Below are positions 1-6,330 of a stretch of DNA of 16,984 bases, one piece after another. Numbering within the stretch: position 1 is the first letter of the stretch; each line of letters opens with the position of its first letter. Origin of the DNA: Pseudomonadota bacterium (lineage in GTDB: Bacteria > Desulfobacterota > Desulfovibrionia > Desulfovibrionales > Desulfovibrionaceae); assembly GCA_023433925.1 (NCBI GenBank), contig JAEYTO010000122.1, forward strand, positions 1-16,984, written 5' to 3'. The position numbers and the translations under genes were made by a program. The notes beneath the pieces are model-generated. The model ran no database searches. It saw only the letters and a program-made list of their open reading frames with translations, and was not told the DNA's origin.

Positions 1-43
1 TCAAAAAGGGGCCTCTCTCGCAAAAAGGCTTGTCAGCAGTCTG

Positions 44-70
44 CCTGGGCAAGGCTAGGCCTTGCCCAGG
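44..70. repeat. Perfect 12-bp stem-loop / 27-bp dyad upstream of fdh
   Basis: Positions 44-55 are exactly complementary to 59-70, leaving a three-base TAG loop. There is no T-tract on either side, so a simple intrinsic terminator is not well supported. It lies about 130-155 bases upstream of the candidate sigma-54 promoter, a usual distance for an enhancer-binding-protein site, so it may instead be an upstream activating site. The pairing is seen directly; both roles are inferred. Confidence 0.5.
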
Positions 71-94
71 AATGCTCCCCAACCGGCGGGCCTT

Positions 95-123
95 CCTGCC
101 GGCCTGTCTTGCGGCAGGCTTTT
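95..123 (+). terminator. Possible intrinsic terminator of a gene left of the window
   Basis: A 7-bp stem (95-101 with 112-118) is followed by C and four T residues (120-123). It would stop plus-strand transcription entering from the left. The stem is short with a ten-base loop, so support is moderate. No coding region is seen between position 1 and here. Confidence 0.35.
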
Positions 124-199
124 GCCAGCGGATGCCAGCGCCTTGGCGCAGGCCCCCCCGGCTGGCCCAGGGCGTTGCGCGGCCCGGCAATGATTAATC

Positions 200-215
200 C
201 GGCATTTGCTTTGCC
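200..215 (+). promoter_or_regulatory. Candidate sigma-54 (-24/-12) promoter for fdhAB
   Basis: The sequence reads CGGCAT-N5-TTGCC, with GG at 201-202 and GC at 213-214 and exactly ten bases between them. This fits the TGGCAC-N5-TTGCA pattern at its invariant GG and GC and at most flanking positions. Transcription would begin near 225-227, giving a leader of about 355 bases before fdhA. Sigma-54 control of formate metabolism is known in enterobacteria; here it is inferred from the motif alone. Confidence 0.4.
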
Positions 216-254
216 AATGCCTCTGGTGTCAAACCATGAGTAAGTCGGTGGATT

Positions 255-283
255 TTGACCCGTCGACACTTCAGCCCTATGCA
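255..283 (+). promoter_or_regulatory. Candidate sigma-70 promoter upstream of fdhAB
   Basis: TTGACC (255-260; five of six consensus bases) is followed after a 17-base spacer by TATGCA (278-283; three of six). The spacing is ideal but the -10 box is weak. It would start transcription near 290, upstream of both the 73-codon ORF and fdhA. It competes with the sigma-54 candidate as the fdh promoter; both could be used. Confidence 0.33.
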
Positions 284-332
284 GGAGAATGTCTGAATCC
301 TGGTAAGATCATGGAATCAGCAAGGTAGGAGC

Positions 333-554
333 ATGCCTGACATCACCCCGAACATGCGTCTGATCGTGCCGGCGGATCTGCCCTTCGCAGGTCTGGGGTT
401 CGATCTGACGCCCGTCGCGGCCCGGGCCAGCCTGCTTGTATGCAGGCTGCACAGGCGCGCGGCTGCCGTTGAGGCAAGGCCGCTCCCTCCGACCAGAGTT
501 CGTGCAGGCTACGGCCTCATGCTCTGGCTGTCTCGGGAGACCGGTGGAAGTTGA
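333..554 (+). pseudogene. Small ORF resembling the fdhA signal peptide; possible decayed duplicate or leader ORF
   Basis: A 73-codon reading frame ends 27 bases before fdhA. A GGTAGGAG stretch lies immediately before its ATG, closer than usual for a ribosome binding site. Residues 18-32 read FAGLGFDLTPVAARA, against FGGLGFDLSPTVARA at residues 21-35 of FdhA: 11 of 15 identical and at nearly the same distance from the start. It lacks the twin arginines and the hydrophobic stretch, and after residue 32 the resemblance stops. The DNA is only about two-thirds identical over the matching part, so a duplication would be old. It may be a remnant of a duplicated fdhA 5' end, a translated leader, or untranslated. 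An 8-bp stem-loop (428-435 with 442-449) lies inside it. No product can be assigned. Confidence 0.35.
428..449 (+). other. Stem-loop in the fdh leader
   Basis: Positions 428-435 pair perfectly with 442-449 (CAGCCTGC/GCAGGCTG) around a six-base loop. The 8-mer TGCAGGCT of its right arm recurs at 503-510, so the left arm could pair with either copy. This would allow two alternative structures in the mRNA leader, but no known riboswitch or attenuator is recognised. Confidence 0.3.
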
Positions 555-581
555 TTCATTCAACAGGCTAGAGGAGGAGAC

Positions 582-3500
582 ATGAGCATCTGTCGCCGCG
601 ATTTCCTCAAGCTCTCAAGCGTGGCCGTGGCAGCCACGGCCTTCGGCGGGCTGGGCTTCGACCTGAGCCCGACCGTGGCGAGAGCGCAACAGTTCAAGCT
701 GCAGGGCGCCAAGCAGACCACGAGCGTGTGCTGCTACTGCGCCGTAGGCTGCGGCCTTATCGTCAGCACCGCCAAGGATGGCGCCGGCCGGGCCATCAAC
801 GTCGAAGGCGATCCCGACCATCCCATCAACGAAGGTTCCCTGTGCGCCAAGGGCGCCAGCCTCTACCAGCTCGCCGAGAACGACAAGCGAGTCCTCAAGC
901 CCATGTACCGCGCTCCCAACTCCACCAAGTGGGAGGAGAAGAGCTGGGACTGGATGCTCAAGACCATCGCCAAGCGCATCAAGGATACCCGCGACGCGAC
1001 CTTCGAGGTCAAGGACGAGAAGGGCAACGTGGTCAACCGTTGCGAGGGCATGGCCTCGGTCGGCTCCGCGGCCATGGACAACGAGGAGTGCTGGATCTAC
1101 CAAGAAATGCTTCGCGGCCTGGGGCTCACGTACATCGAGCACCAGGCGCGTATCTGACACAGCGCCACTGTAGCGGCTCTGGCAGAGTCGTTCGGACGCG
1201 GCGCGATGACGAACCACTGGATCGACATCAAGAACGCTGATGCGGTCCTCATCATGGGCAGCAACGCTGCCGAGAACCATCCCATCTCCTTCCGCTGGGT
1301 CATGAAGGCCAAGGACAACGGGGCCACGGTCATCCATGTGGACCCGCGCTATACGCGCACCTCGACCAAATCAGACATCTACGTGCCCATGCGCTCGGGC
1401 TCGGACATCGCCATCCTGGGCGGCATGATCAAGTACATCATCGACAACGCCCTGTACTTCCAGACCTACGTCGTTGAGTACACCAACGCCTCGTTCATCG
1501 TGAGCGACAAGTATTCCTTCAAGGACGGCATCTTCTCGGGCTTCAACCCCGAGAAGGGCACCTACGACAAGTCCACCTGGGCCTTCGAGAAGGACGAGAA
1601 CGGCGTGCCCAAGCGCGACAAGACGCTCAAGCACGAGCGCTGCGTTTTCCAGCTCATGCGCAAGCACTACGAGCGCTATAACCTGGACAAGGTCTCGTCC
1701 ATCACCGGCACGCCCAAGGAAGATCTGCTCAAGCTCTACAAGGCCTACGCGGCCACGGGCAAGCCCGACAAGTCCGGCACGATCATGTACGCCATGGGCC
1801 AGACCCAGCACACCGTGGGCGTGCAGAACATCCGCGCCATGACCATGGTCCAGCTCCTGCTGGGCAACATGGGCATGGCCGGCGGCGGCATCAACGCCCT
1901 GCGCGGCGAGGCCAACGTCCAGGGCTCCACGGACCAGGGCCTGCTCGTGAACATCCTGCCCGGCTACATGGACACGCCCGTGGCCAGCCTGCCGACCCTG
2001 GCGGCCTACAACGAGAAGCACACGCCCAAGAGCGCCGATCCCAAGAGCGTCAACTGGTGGCAGAACAAGCCCAAGTACCTGGCCAGCCTCATCAAGTCCT
2101 TCTATCCCGAGGCTGACCTGGAGACTGGCTACAGCTACCTGCCCAAGCTCGAGGACGGCCGCAACTACACCTGGCTGTCCATGTTCGACCGCATGGCCAA
2201 GAAGGGCTTCAAGGGCTTCTTCTCCTGGGGCCAGAACCCGGCCTGCAGCGGCGCCAATGCCGAGAAGACCCGCCAGGCCCTGGCCACGCTCGACTGGATG
2301 GTCAACGTGAACATCTTCGAGAACGAGACCGGCTCGTTCTGGAAGGGTCCGGGCATGGACCCCAAGAAGGTCAAGACCGAGGTCTTCTTCCTGCCCTGCT
2401 GCGTGTCCTACGAGAAGGAGGGCTCCATCTCCAACTCCGGCCGCTGGATGCAGTGGCGCTACCAGGGCCCCAAGCCCATGGGTGAGACCAAGCCCGACGG
2501 CGACATCATCTATGAGCTGTTCGAGGAAGTCCGCGCCCTGTACAAGAAGGACAAGAAGGGCGCCTTCCCCGACCCGGTCCTCAAGCTCAACTGGGATCAC
2601 GCCACGAAGCACGCCTTCGACCCGCACAAGGTAGCCAAGCTCATCAACGGCTACTACCTCAAGGACGTCGAGGTGAACGGCAAGCAGTTCAAGAAGGGCG
2701 AGCAGGTCCCGAGCTTCGTGTTCCTGACCGCCGACGGCTCCAGCTGCTCCGGCAACTGGGTCTACGCCGGGTCGTACACCGCCGAAGGCAACATGGCCGC
2801 CCGCCGCGACAAGACGCAGACTCCCATGCAGGAGAAGGTCGGCCTGTTCCCCAAGTGGTCCTGGGCCTGGCCGGTCAACCGCCGCATCATCTACAACCGC
2901 GCCTCGGTCGACCTGAACGGCAAGCCCTGGGCGCCGCAGAAGGCCGTCGTGGCCTGGGAAGATGGCAAGTGGGTCGGCGACATTCCCGACGGCCCGGCCG
3001 CGCCCATGGCCGCGGAGAAGGGCGTGTACCCGTTCATCATGCGCTCCGACGGCGCGGGCGCCTTCTTCGGCCCCGGCCGCAACGACGGCCCGTTCCCGGA
3101 GTACTACGAGCCGCTGGAGTGCCCCATCGACAAGCACCCGTTCTCGGGTACGCTGCACAACCCCACTGCGCTGTCCTTCAAGGAGGAGCGCAAGGCGGTC
3201 TGCGATCCGCGCTACCCGTTCGTATGCTCCACGTACCGCGTGACCGAGCACTGGCAGACGGGCCTCATGACCCGTTACACGCCGTGGCTGCTTGAGGCCG
3301 AGCCGCAGATGTTCGTGGAGATGAGCCCCGAGCTGGCCGAGATGCGCGGCATCAAGAACGGCGACAAGGTCGACGTGGAGAGCCTGCGCGGCAAGCTGTG
3401 GGGCATCGCCATCGTGACCAAGCGGCTGCGGCCCTTCATGGTGCAGGGCAACGTCATCCATCAGGTCGGCATTCCCTGGCACTACGGCTGGGTCTACCCC

Positions 3501-3611
3501 AAGAACGGAGGCGACGCCGCCAACCTGCTCACCCCGTCCGTGGGCGACCCGAACACGGGCATACCCGAGACCAAGGCCTTCATGGTCAACGTGACCAAGG
3601 CCAAGGCCTAG
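582..3611 (+). CDS. fdhA: Formate dehydrogenase catalytic subunit, selenocysteine-containing, TAT-exported
   Basis: Oxidises formate to CO2, and can reduce CO2, at a Mo/W-bis(pyranopterin) centre in the periplasm; electrons pass to FdhB. The 1009-residue product needs readthrough of the in-frame TGA at 1155-1157 as selenocysteine 192. The flanking residues, QARI-U-HSATVAALAESFGRGAMTNHW, are those of the family active site. H193 and R441 occupy the positions known in the Desulfovibrio vulgaris enzyme. The N-terminus has a CRRDFLK twin-arginine signal with likely cleavage after ARA (residue 35). C50, C53, C57 and C88 bind a [4Fe-4S] cluster and K90 lies between cluster and cofactor. C847 and C874 match the spacing of the known redox-switch disulfide (C845/C872 in D. 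vulgaris). GAGGAGGAG at 571-579 fixes the start. fdhB follows after 18 bases. Codon use is strongly C/G-ending, as expected for high expression. Confidence 0.97.
1155..1192 (+). promoter_or_regulatory. Selenocysteine UGA codon and bacterial SECIS hairpin
   Basis: The UGA at 1155-1157 is followed by a hairpin in the coding sequence: 1172-1180 pairs with 1184-1192 over nine base pairs, two or three of them G-U, closed by a GGC loop at 1181-1183. The loop begins 23 bases after the UGA and has G at its first two positions. Both features match the rules known for bacterial SECIS elements recognised by SelB. Both reading frames around the codon join in phase into one continuous FdhA protein, which argues against a nonsense mutation. 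SelA, SelB, SelD and selC must lie elsewhere in the genome. Confidence 0.88.
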
Positions 3612-3629
3612 CCATAGGAGGACCGACAG

Positions 3630-4355
3630 ATGTCCAAGAGCTTCTTCATGGACCTCACGCGCTGCACGGCCTGCCGTGGCTGTCAGGTAGCCTGCAAGCA
3701 GTGGAACAAGAACCCCGCGACCGAAACCAAGAACCGCGGCTCGCACCAGAACCCCGCGGATCTCAACTATCACACCTTCAAACTCGTGCGTTTCAACGAG
3801 GTCGAGGTTGACGGCTCGCTCAAGTGGCTGTTCTTCCCCGACCAGTGCAGGCATTGCATCGAGCCGCCCTGCAAGATGGTCGCCGACGGCTACGACGAGC
3901 GCGCCATCATCCACGACGAGGCCACCGGCGCGGTGATTTACACGGAGCACACCAAGGCCATCCCGGCCGACACGGACCCCACGGACCTGTGCCCGTACGA
4001 CATTCCGCGCCGCGACGCCAAGACCGGCATGTGGAGCAAGTGCACCATGTGCTTCGACCGCGTGCAGCAGGGCCTCAAGCCCGCCTGCGTTCTGTCCTGC
4101 CCCACCGGGACCATGAACTTCGGCGACCGCGAGGAGATGCTCGCCCTGGCCGAGAAGCGTCTGGCGGTGGTCAAGAAGCAGTACCCCAAGGCCGCCCTGG
4201 TGGACGCCGACGCCGTGCGCGTCATCGTGCTCATCGAGGAGCAGCCCGAGAACTACTACCAGTACCTGAGCGCCTCGGCCGACATGGCGCCCGGGCTCCT
4301 GTCCCGCAAGCAGATGTTCGCCAAGCTGCTGCGGCCGTTCAGGGTCATCGGATAA
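3630..4355 (+). CDS. fdhB: Formate dehydrogenase iron-sulfur electron-transfer subunit
   Basis: The 241-residue partner of FdhA carries electrons from its [4Fe-4S] cluster toward periplasmic cytochrome c3-type acceptors. Twelve cysteines in ferredoxin-like motifs can hold three [4Fe-4S] clusters: C12/C15/C18/C22 (CTACRGCQVAC), C73/C76/C81 (CRHCIEPPC) with C121, and C138/C141 with C153/C157. It has no signal peptide and no C-terminal membrane helix, so it should travel folded with FdhA on the TAT signal and form a soluble dimer, unlike FdnH-type subunits. AGGAGG at 3616-3621 lies eight bases before the ATG. No cytochrome or FdhD/FdhE gene follows; the unit ends in hairpins. The length is close to that of Desulfovibrio FdhB. 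Confidence 0.95.
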   Translation: MSKSFFMDLTRCTACRGCQVACKQWNKNPATETKNRGSHQNPADLNYHTFKLVRFNEVEVDGSLKWLFFPDQCRHCIEPPCKMVADGYDERAIIHDEATGAVIYTEHTKAIPADTDPTDLCPYDIPRRDAKTGMWSKCTMCFDRVQQGLKPACVLSCPTGTMNFGDREEMLALAEKRLAVVKKQYPKAALVDADAVRVIVLIEEQPENYYQYLSASADMAPGLLSRKQMFAKLLRPFRVIG

Positions 4356-4363
4356 ACGGAAAT

Positions 4364-4395
4364 CCCCGGAGGCCTGATCGCGTCGGCCTCCGGGG
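4364..4395 (+). terminator. First hairpin after fdhB
   Basis: An 11-bp perfect stem (CCCCGGAGGCC, 4364-4374, with 4385-4395) has a ten-base loop and starts nine bases after the fdhB stop. No T-run follows, so it may protect the 3' end of the mRNA or pause polymerase rather than terminate on its own. Confidence 0.5.
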
Positions 4396-4433
4396 CTCAT
4401 CCTGCTTGGGCTCGTAGCCCGAGCACCTTCGGC

Positions 4434-4465
4434 AGAGCCGCGGAAGGCCCCCCTTCCGCGGCTCT
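4434..4465 (+). terminator. Second hairpin after fdhB (14-bp stem)
   Basis: Positions 4434-4447 pair perfectly with 4452-4465 around a CCCC loop. It is the most stable hairpin in the intergenic region. It is followed only by CTCGTTGAG, not a clear T-tract. It may act as part of a tandem terminator or as an RNA-stabilising element for the abundant fdhAB transcript. Confidence 0.5.
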
Positions 4466-4502
4466 CTCGTTGAGTAAAGAGAATCGCGGACCGCGGACGG
4501 AA

Positions 4503-4596
4503 GCATTTTGCAAATCAACCGAGAGAGGGCGCCGTCCTCTCTCGGGTTTTCACCCGCCAGGGAAATGATATCCCTGGACCCTCATCTGCAAAATGC
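4503..4596. repeat. 10-bp inverted repeat bracketing the fdhAB terminator
   Basis: GCATTTTGCA at 4503-4512 is the exact reverse complement of TGCAAAATGC at 4587-4596. Between them are the terminator and a small 7-bp stem-loop (4557-4563 with 4571-4577). The rest of the stretch between the two convergent genes (4356-4734) has no supported ORF. It also holds an 8-bp GC-rich hairpin (4652-4659 with 4665-4672). Confidence 0.4.
4519..4550 (+). terminator. Intrinsic terminator of fdhAB
   Basis: A perfect 10-bp stem (CCGAGAGAGG, 4519-4528, with 4536-4545) and a seven-base loop are followed by GTTTT (4546-4550). This is the best classical terminator in the window on the plus strand. Read on the other strand it is followed by TTGATTT, so it may also weakly stop minus-strand transcription from the SYLF-domain gene. 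Confidence 0.7.
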
Positions 4597-4734
4597 CACG
4601 GGCACTGCCCGAACCTGCGCTCGGGTAACCGGGGGGTGCGAAGATGCGCTCGGGCGGCCGTGCCGGCCGCCCCAAAGGCTTGCCGGCGCGGATTGCCTGG
4701 AGAATTGGCCGCCCGTGAAGGGGAAAGCTCGGGC

Positions 4735-5316
4735 CTATTCCTTGGATTTGTCCAGCTTGGTGATCTTGGTGCCCTCCAGGGTGAGGTCGAACATGAGCCC
4801 CTTCTGCCCCAGCACGAAGGCCACGATGGGGTCCTTGATGTTCATGGTATTGAGCGGCTTGCCGGCACCGACCTTGATCAAGGCCACCGAGGCGTCCACG
4901 CCGACCTCCCAGCCCTGGCTCTGGCGGAACTTTTCCAAAGCCTCCTGCTGCATGAAGGCGAAGATGAGCGTGTAGACCTGGCCGCCCGCCTGGAAGCCGA
5001 TGGAAGCGGAGGCGGTATTGTAGTAGTCCACGGTCTTGCCGCCCATCAGCAAAGCGCCCTCGCCGTATTGGCCGCCGACGCCCAGGCCGCCCTTGTAGAC
5101 GTCCGGGAAGACCAGCACGCCCTTGGCGCTGTCCAAGAACTCCTTGCCGCCCTTGACCTCCTTGGCGAAGCGCTCCAGGGCGACCTCCACGCTCGTGTCT
5201 ATCTCCTTGGCCGTCGCGGCGAGCGCCTGTCCGAACGGCATGAGCGCCACGCAGCAGATGAGCAGGAATGCGGCTGCGATGATGCGGACGCTCGCGAAGT
5301 TCCCTTGCTTGTTCAT
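4735..5316 (-). CDS. Exported SYLF/YSC84-domain protein
   Basis: A 193-residue protein. The N-terminus, up to about residue 33 (PFGQALA), is a Sec signal peptide. The mature part matches the SYLF (YSC84, DUF500) family: the GVLVFPDVYKGGLGVGGQYG segment, then a Gly/Ala-rich core with IGFQAGGQVYTLIFAF and a GLMFDLTLEG strand near the end. Eukaryotic members bind phosphoinositides and actin; bacterial ones are periplasmic or outer-membrane proteins of unclear role. The start was chosen because GGAGGT lies eight bases before this ATG; an upstream in-frame ATG would spoil the signal peptide. It lies 217 bases beyond the last gene of the minus-strand operon, so it probably has its own promoter, though none is convincing. 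The gene converges on fdhAB. Confidence 0.85.
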   Translation of the reverse strand: MNKQGNFASVRIIAAAFLLICCVALMPFGQALAATAKEIDTSVEVALERFAKEVKGGKEFLDSAKGVLVFPDVYKGGLGVGGQYGEGALLMGGKTVDYYNTASASIGFQAGGQVYTLIFAFMQQEALEKFRQSQGWEVGVDASVALIKVGAGKPLNTMNIKDPIVAFVLGQKGLMFDLTLEGTKITKLDKSKE

Positions 5317-5533
5317 GCCCCACACCTCCACGTTTTTGTCCGTGGCTTGTCCAAAATGGACGCAGGCCACCATGCTTCAGGATAAGGACGGCGGGATGGG
5401 CCTGGAATGAGAATGAATGAGGGTTTTTATCAACAAGGCGGAAAGGCGCACCTGGAACCGGGCGGCGCAATCGCCGGGGCCGGGCAGGGGTCTCCGGCGC
5501 GAGAGCGGACGCCCGGATGCCGTGAAGGCGGGC

Positions 5534-5863
5534 TTACGGTTGCGCGCGCCGCAGGTGGTACTGTCCCGCGCCCGGGATGGCCACCCGCCAGCCGGCCTCG
5601 GCGGGCCTGCCCGTGACGACGCCGCCGTCGCGGGTGTGCAGGACAAGGGTTCCGTCGCGCAGGGACCAGCTGAAGGCGATCTCGTCCAGGCCGGTCTTCC
5701 AGACCCCCCGGCCATCCTCCTCCAGGGTCATGGTCACGGGGCCGGAGTCCGGCTCGGCGGCATAGGAGCCCACGGGGTTGGGGCCGCGCTCGCAGGCGGA
5801 GACGAGGCTCAGCAGGGCCAGCAGGGCCAAGGGAGCCAGGATGGCCAGCGCTCTGAAGTTCAT
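5534..5863 (-). CDS. Small predicted lipoprotein, unknown function
   Basis: A 109-residue protein with a hydrophobic leader and a lipobox ending at C24 (LSLVSAC), so it should be lipid-anchored. The mature part, about 85 residues, is predicted to be mostly beta-strand. A GSY...TMTLEEDGRG.W opening and an RDGTLVLHTRDGG segment recall small lipocalin-like or META-like lipoproteins. It contains no cysteines other than the lipidated one, so it is not NlpE-like. Its ATG overlaps the stop of the MauE-like gene by four bases, making it the last gene of the seven-gene unit and probably translated by coupling. The family is not recognised with confidence. Confidence 0.75.
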   Translation of the reverse strand: MNFRALAILAPLALLALLSLVSACERGPNPVGSYAAEPDSGPVTMTLEEDGRGVWKTGLDEIAFSWSLRDGTLVLHTRDGGVVTGRPAEAGWRVAIPGAGQYHLRRAQP

Positions 5864-6330
5864 GCCTCGATCTCCTTGAAACCCTTTATGAAAATTTTTT
5901 CGAGCTGGAGCCAGGAATCATACAGGGCCGCGTGCACGGCCATGGCCAGCCAGGCCAGGTCGCGGACAACGGTGCGCCAGCTGATCGCGTCCTCCAGGGA
6001 GTGGAAGCAGCCGCAACTGATGGGCGCGTCGCGCAGGAGATTGATGAAGATGGCCACGGTGAACAGGGCCAGCAGGCCGGCCAGGGCCAGGCCCACGGTG
6101 CGCACGCGCACGCCGGCCAGGAAGAGCAGGCCGCAGACGAGCTCGAACCAGGGCATGGCCACGGCCAGGAAGTTCACGGCCCACCAGGGCGCGAGTTGGT
6201 AGCTGGCGATGGTCGCGGCGAACTCGCCCGCATGGTTGATCTTGTACATGCTGGCATGGACGAACAGCCCGCCCAGGTAGAGGCGGAAGGCCAGCGCGGG
6301 CAGGGGATGAGTCGCAAGCCGCCGGATCAT
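5860..6330 (-). CDS. MauE/DoxX-family membrane protein
   Basis: A 156-residue integral membrane protein with four predicted helices (about residues 13-29, 48-71, 77-98 and 118-135). A CGCF motif (C106-G-C108-F) sits in the loop before the last helix. This layout and motif are typical of MauE-like DoxX-superfamily proteins. MauE, with thioredoxin-like MauD, is needed to mature disulfide-rich methylamine dehydrogenase, so the family is linked to thiol-disulfide work in the periplasm. No methylamine dehydrogenase gene is seen here. The chosen ATG overlaps the previous stop by four bases and has AGGGAG eight bases upstream; an earlier in-frame ATG is less likely. Partners are probably the rhodanese fusion and the thioredoxin-like protein of the same unit. 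Confidence 0.85.
   Translation of the reverse strand: MIRRLATHPLPALAFRLYLGGLFVHASMYKINHAGEFAATIASYQLAPWWAVNFLAVAMPWFELVCGLLFLAGVRVRTVGLALAGLLALFTVAIFINLLRDAPISCGCFHSLEDAISWRTVVRDLAWLAMAVHAALYDSWLQLEKIFIKGFKEIEA

Noticed and set aside
550..564. GTTGA-N5-TCAAC as an FNR/CRP-type operator before fdhA
   Set aside because: Half-sites are one base too close for FNR (TTGAT-N4-ATCAA) and lack the CRP core; it may be chance.
1155..1157. Nonsense mutation breaking fdhA
   Set aside because: The position, flanking residues and downstream hairpin are those of a selenocysteine codon, and the frame continues intact.
1371..4400. 1009-codon open frame on the minus strand opposite fdhAB
   Set aside because: It mirrors strongly codon-biased GC-rich genes and its Val/Leu/Gly/His-rich translation has no domain; fdhA and fdhB are certain here.
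4508..4975. Plus-strand ORF between fdhAB and the SYLF-domain gene
   Set aside because: It runs through the terminator hairpin and then antisense to the SYLF-domain gene, with no domain or ribosome binding site.
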